Assembly: GCA_900539655.1 (NCBI GenBank)
Contig: UQCR01000083.1
Span: 1 to 31,169, forward strand
Direction of reading: 5' to 3'
DNA from: an uncultured Robinsoniella sp.
GTDB lineage: Bacteria; Bacillota; Clostridia; Lachnospirales; Lachnospiraceae
Length of the DNA stretch: 31,169 bases
Every line of letters begins with the position of its first letter. The first letter of the stretch is position 1. Under the pieces are notes generated by a model. It did not search any database, was not told where the DNA came from, and saw nothing but the letters and a program-made list of their open reading frames with translations. This document shows, one piece after another, positions 31,069-31,169 of the stretch. A program made the translations under genes and the position numbers.

Positions 31069-31169
31069 TACTACAGCGAACGTTTTATAGGGTTCTATTA
31101 TATGACTTATATTGGGGTTTAGCTGAGGAAGACGCTTTGTATATGATAGGTAGTGTACGGAAAGAGAAG
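31069..31169. other. Unassigned 3' end of the window
   Basis: This stretch holds no clear gene, terminator or promoter. The next gene presumably starts outside the window. Confidence 0.5.

Overview
The window looks like a chromosomal piece of a gut-type Lachnospiraceae/Clostridia bacterium. This is an inference from strong AGGAGG ribosome-binding sites, moderate GC, TTG/GTG starts, an Rpn-type (PD-(D/E)XK) nuclease/transposase, DeoR regulators, and a sugar ABC operon with no ATPase of its own. No rRNA, tRNA or CRISPR array was seen.

Layout. (1) Bases 1-2105 are a complete IS of the IS4/IS1634 DDE type, with 15-bp imperfect terminal repeats exactly at base 1 and base 2105. (2) 2395-3582 is an Rpn-family nuclease gene whose C-terminus is a coiled coil built from 21-bp DNA repeats. 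(3) 3643-5509 holds two paralogous DeoR-family repressor genes on the minus strand, separated by a 39-bp minisatellite with an internal palindrome. (4) 5545-6081 is an elaborate regulatory region: a 31-bp inverted repeat, helically phased GTGAA repeats, a promoter and spaced TTCAAAA repeats. It lies between the repressors and the operon. (5) 6082-29949 is a run of 15 plus-strand genes, mostly tightly spaced, ending at a strong terminator (about 30044-30090). (6) 30346-31068 is a separate metallo-beta-lactamase-fold hydrolase gene with its own promoter.

The big operon reads as a cytoplasmic glycan-use locus. A lipoprotein binding protein and two permeases import an oligosaccharide. None of the five carbohydrate-active enzymes (two GH38 alpha-mannosidases, a GH2 beta-mannosidase, a Sip1-type GH36-like alpha-galactosidase, a GH13_18 sucrose phosphorylase) has a signal peptide, so breakdown would occur inside the cell. 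The metabolic genes are an FGGY kinase, a class II fructose-bisphosphate-aldolase-like enzyme, a DUF1537 four-carbon acid sugar kinase, a GmhA-like SIS isomerase, a ROK kinase, a fuculose-phosphate-type aldolase and an Asp/Glu-racemase-like protein. They do not add up to any catabolic route I can name, and do not look like simple mannose use. A zinc-type UroD/MtaA-like methyltransferase also sits among the glycosidases, which suggests a methylated or otherwise decorated substrate.

The alpha-galactosidase plus sucrose phosphorylase would fit raffinose-family sugars. The mannosidases would fit N-glycan or mannan fragments, or mannosylated small molecules. The main novelty candidates are this unassigned pathway, the paired-repressor regulatory region and the embedded methyltransferase.
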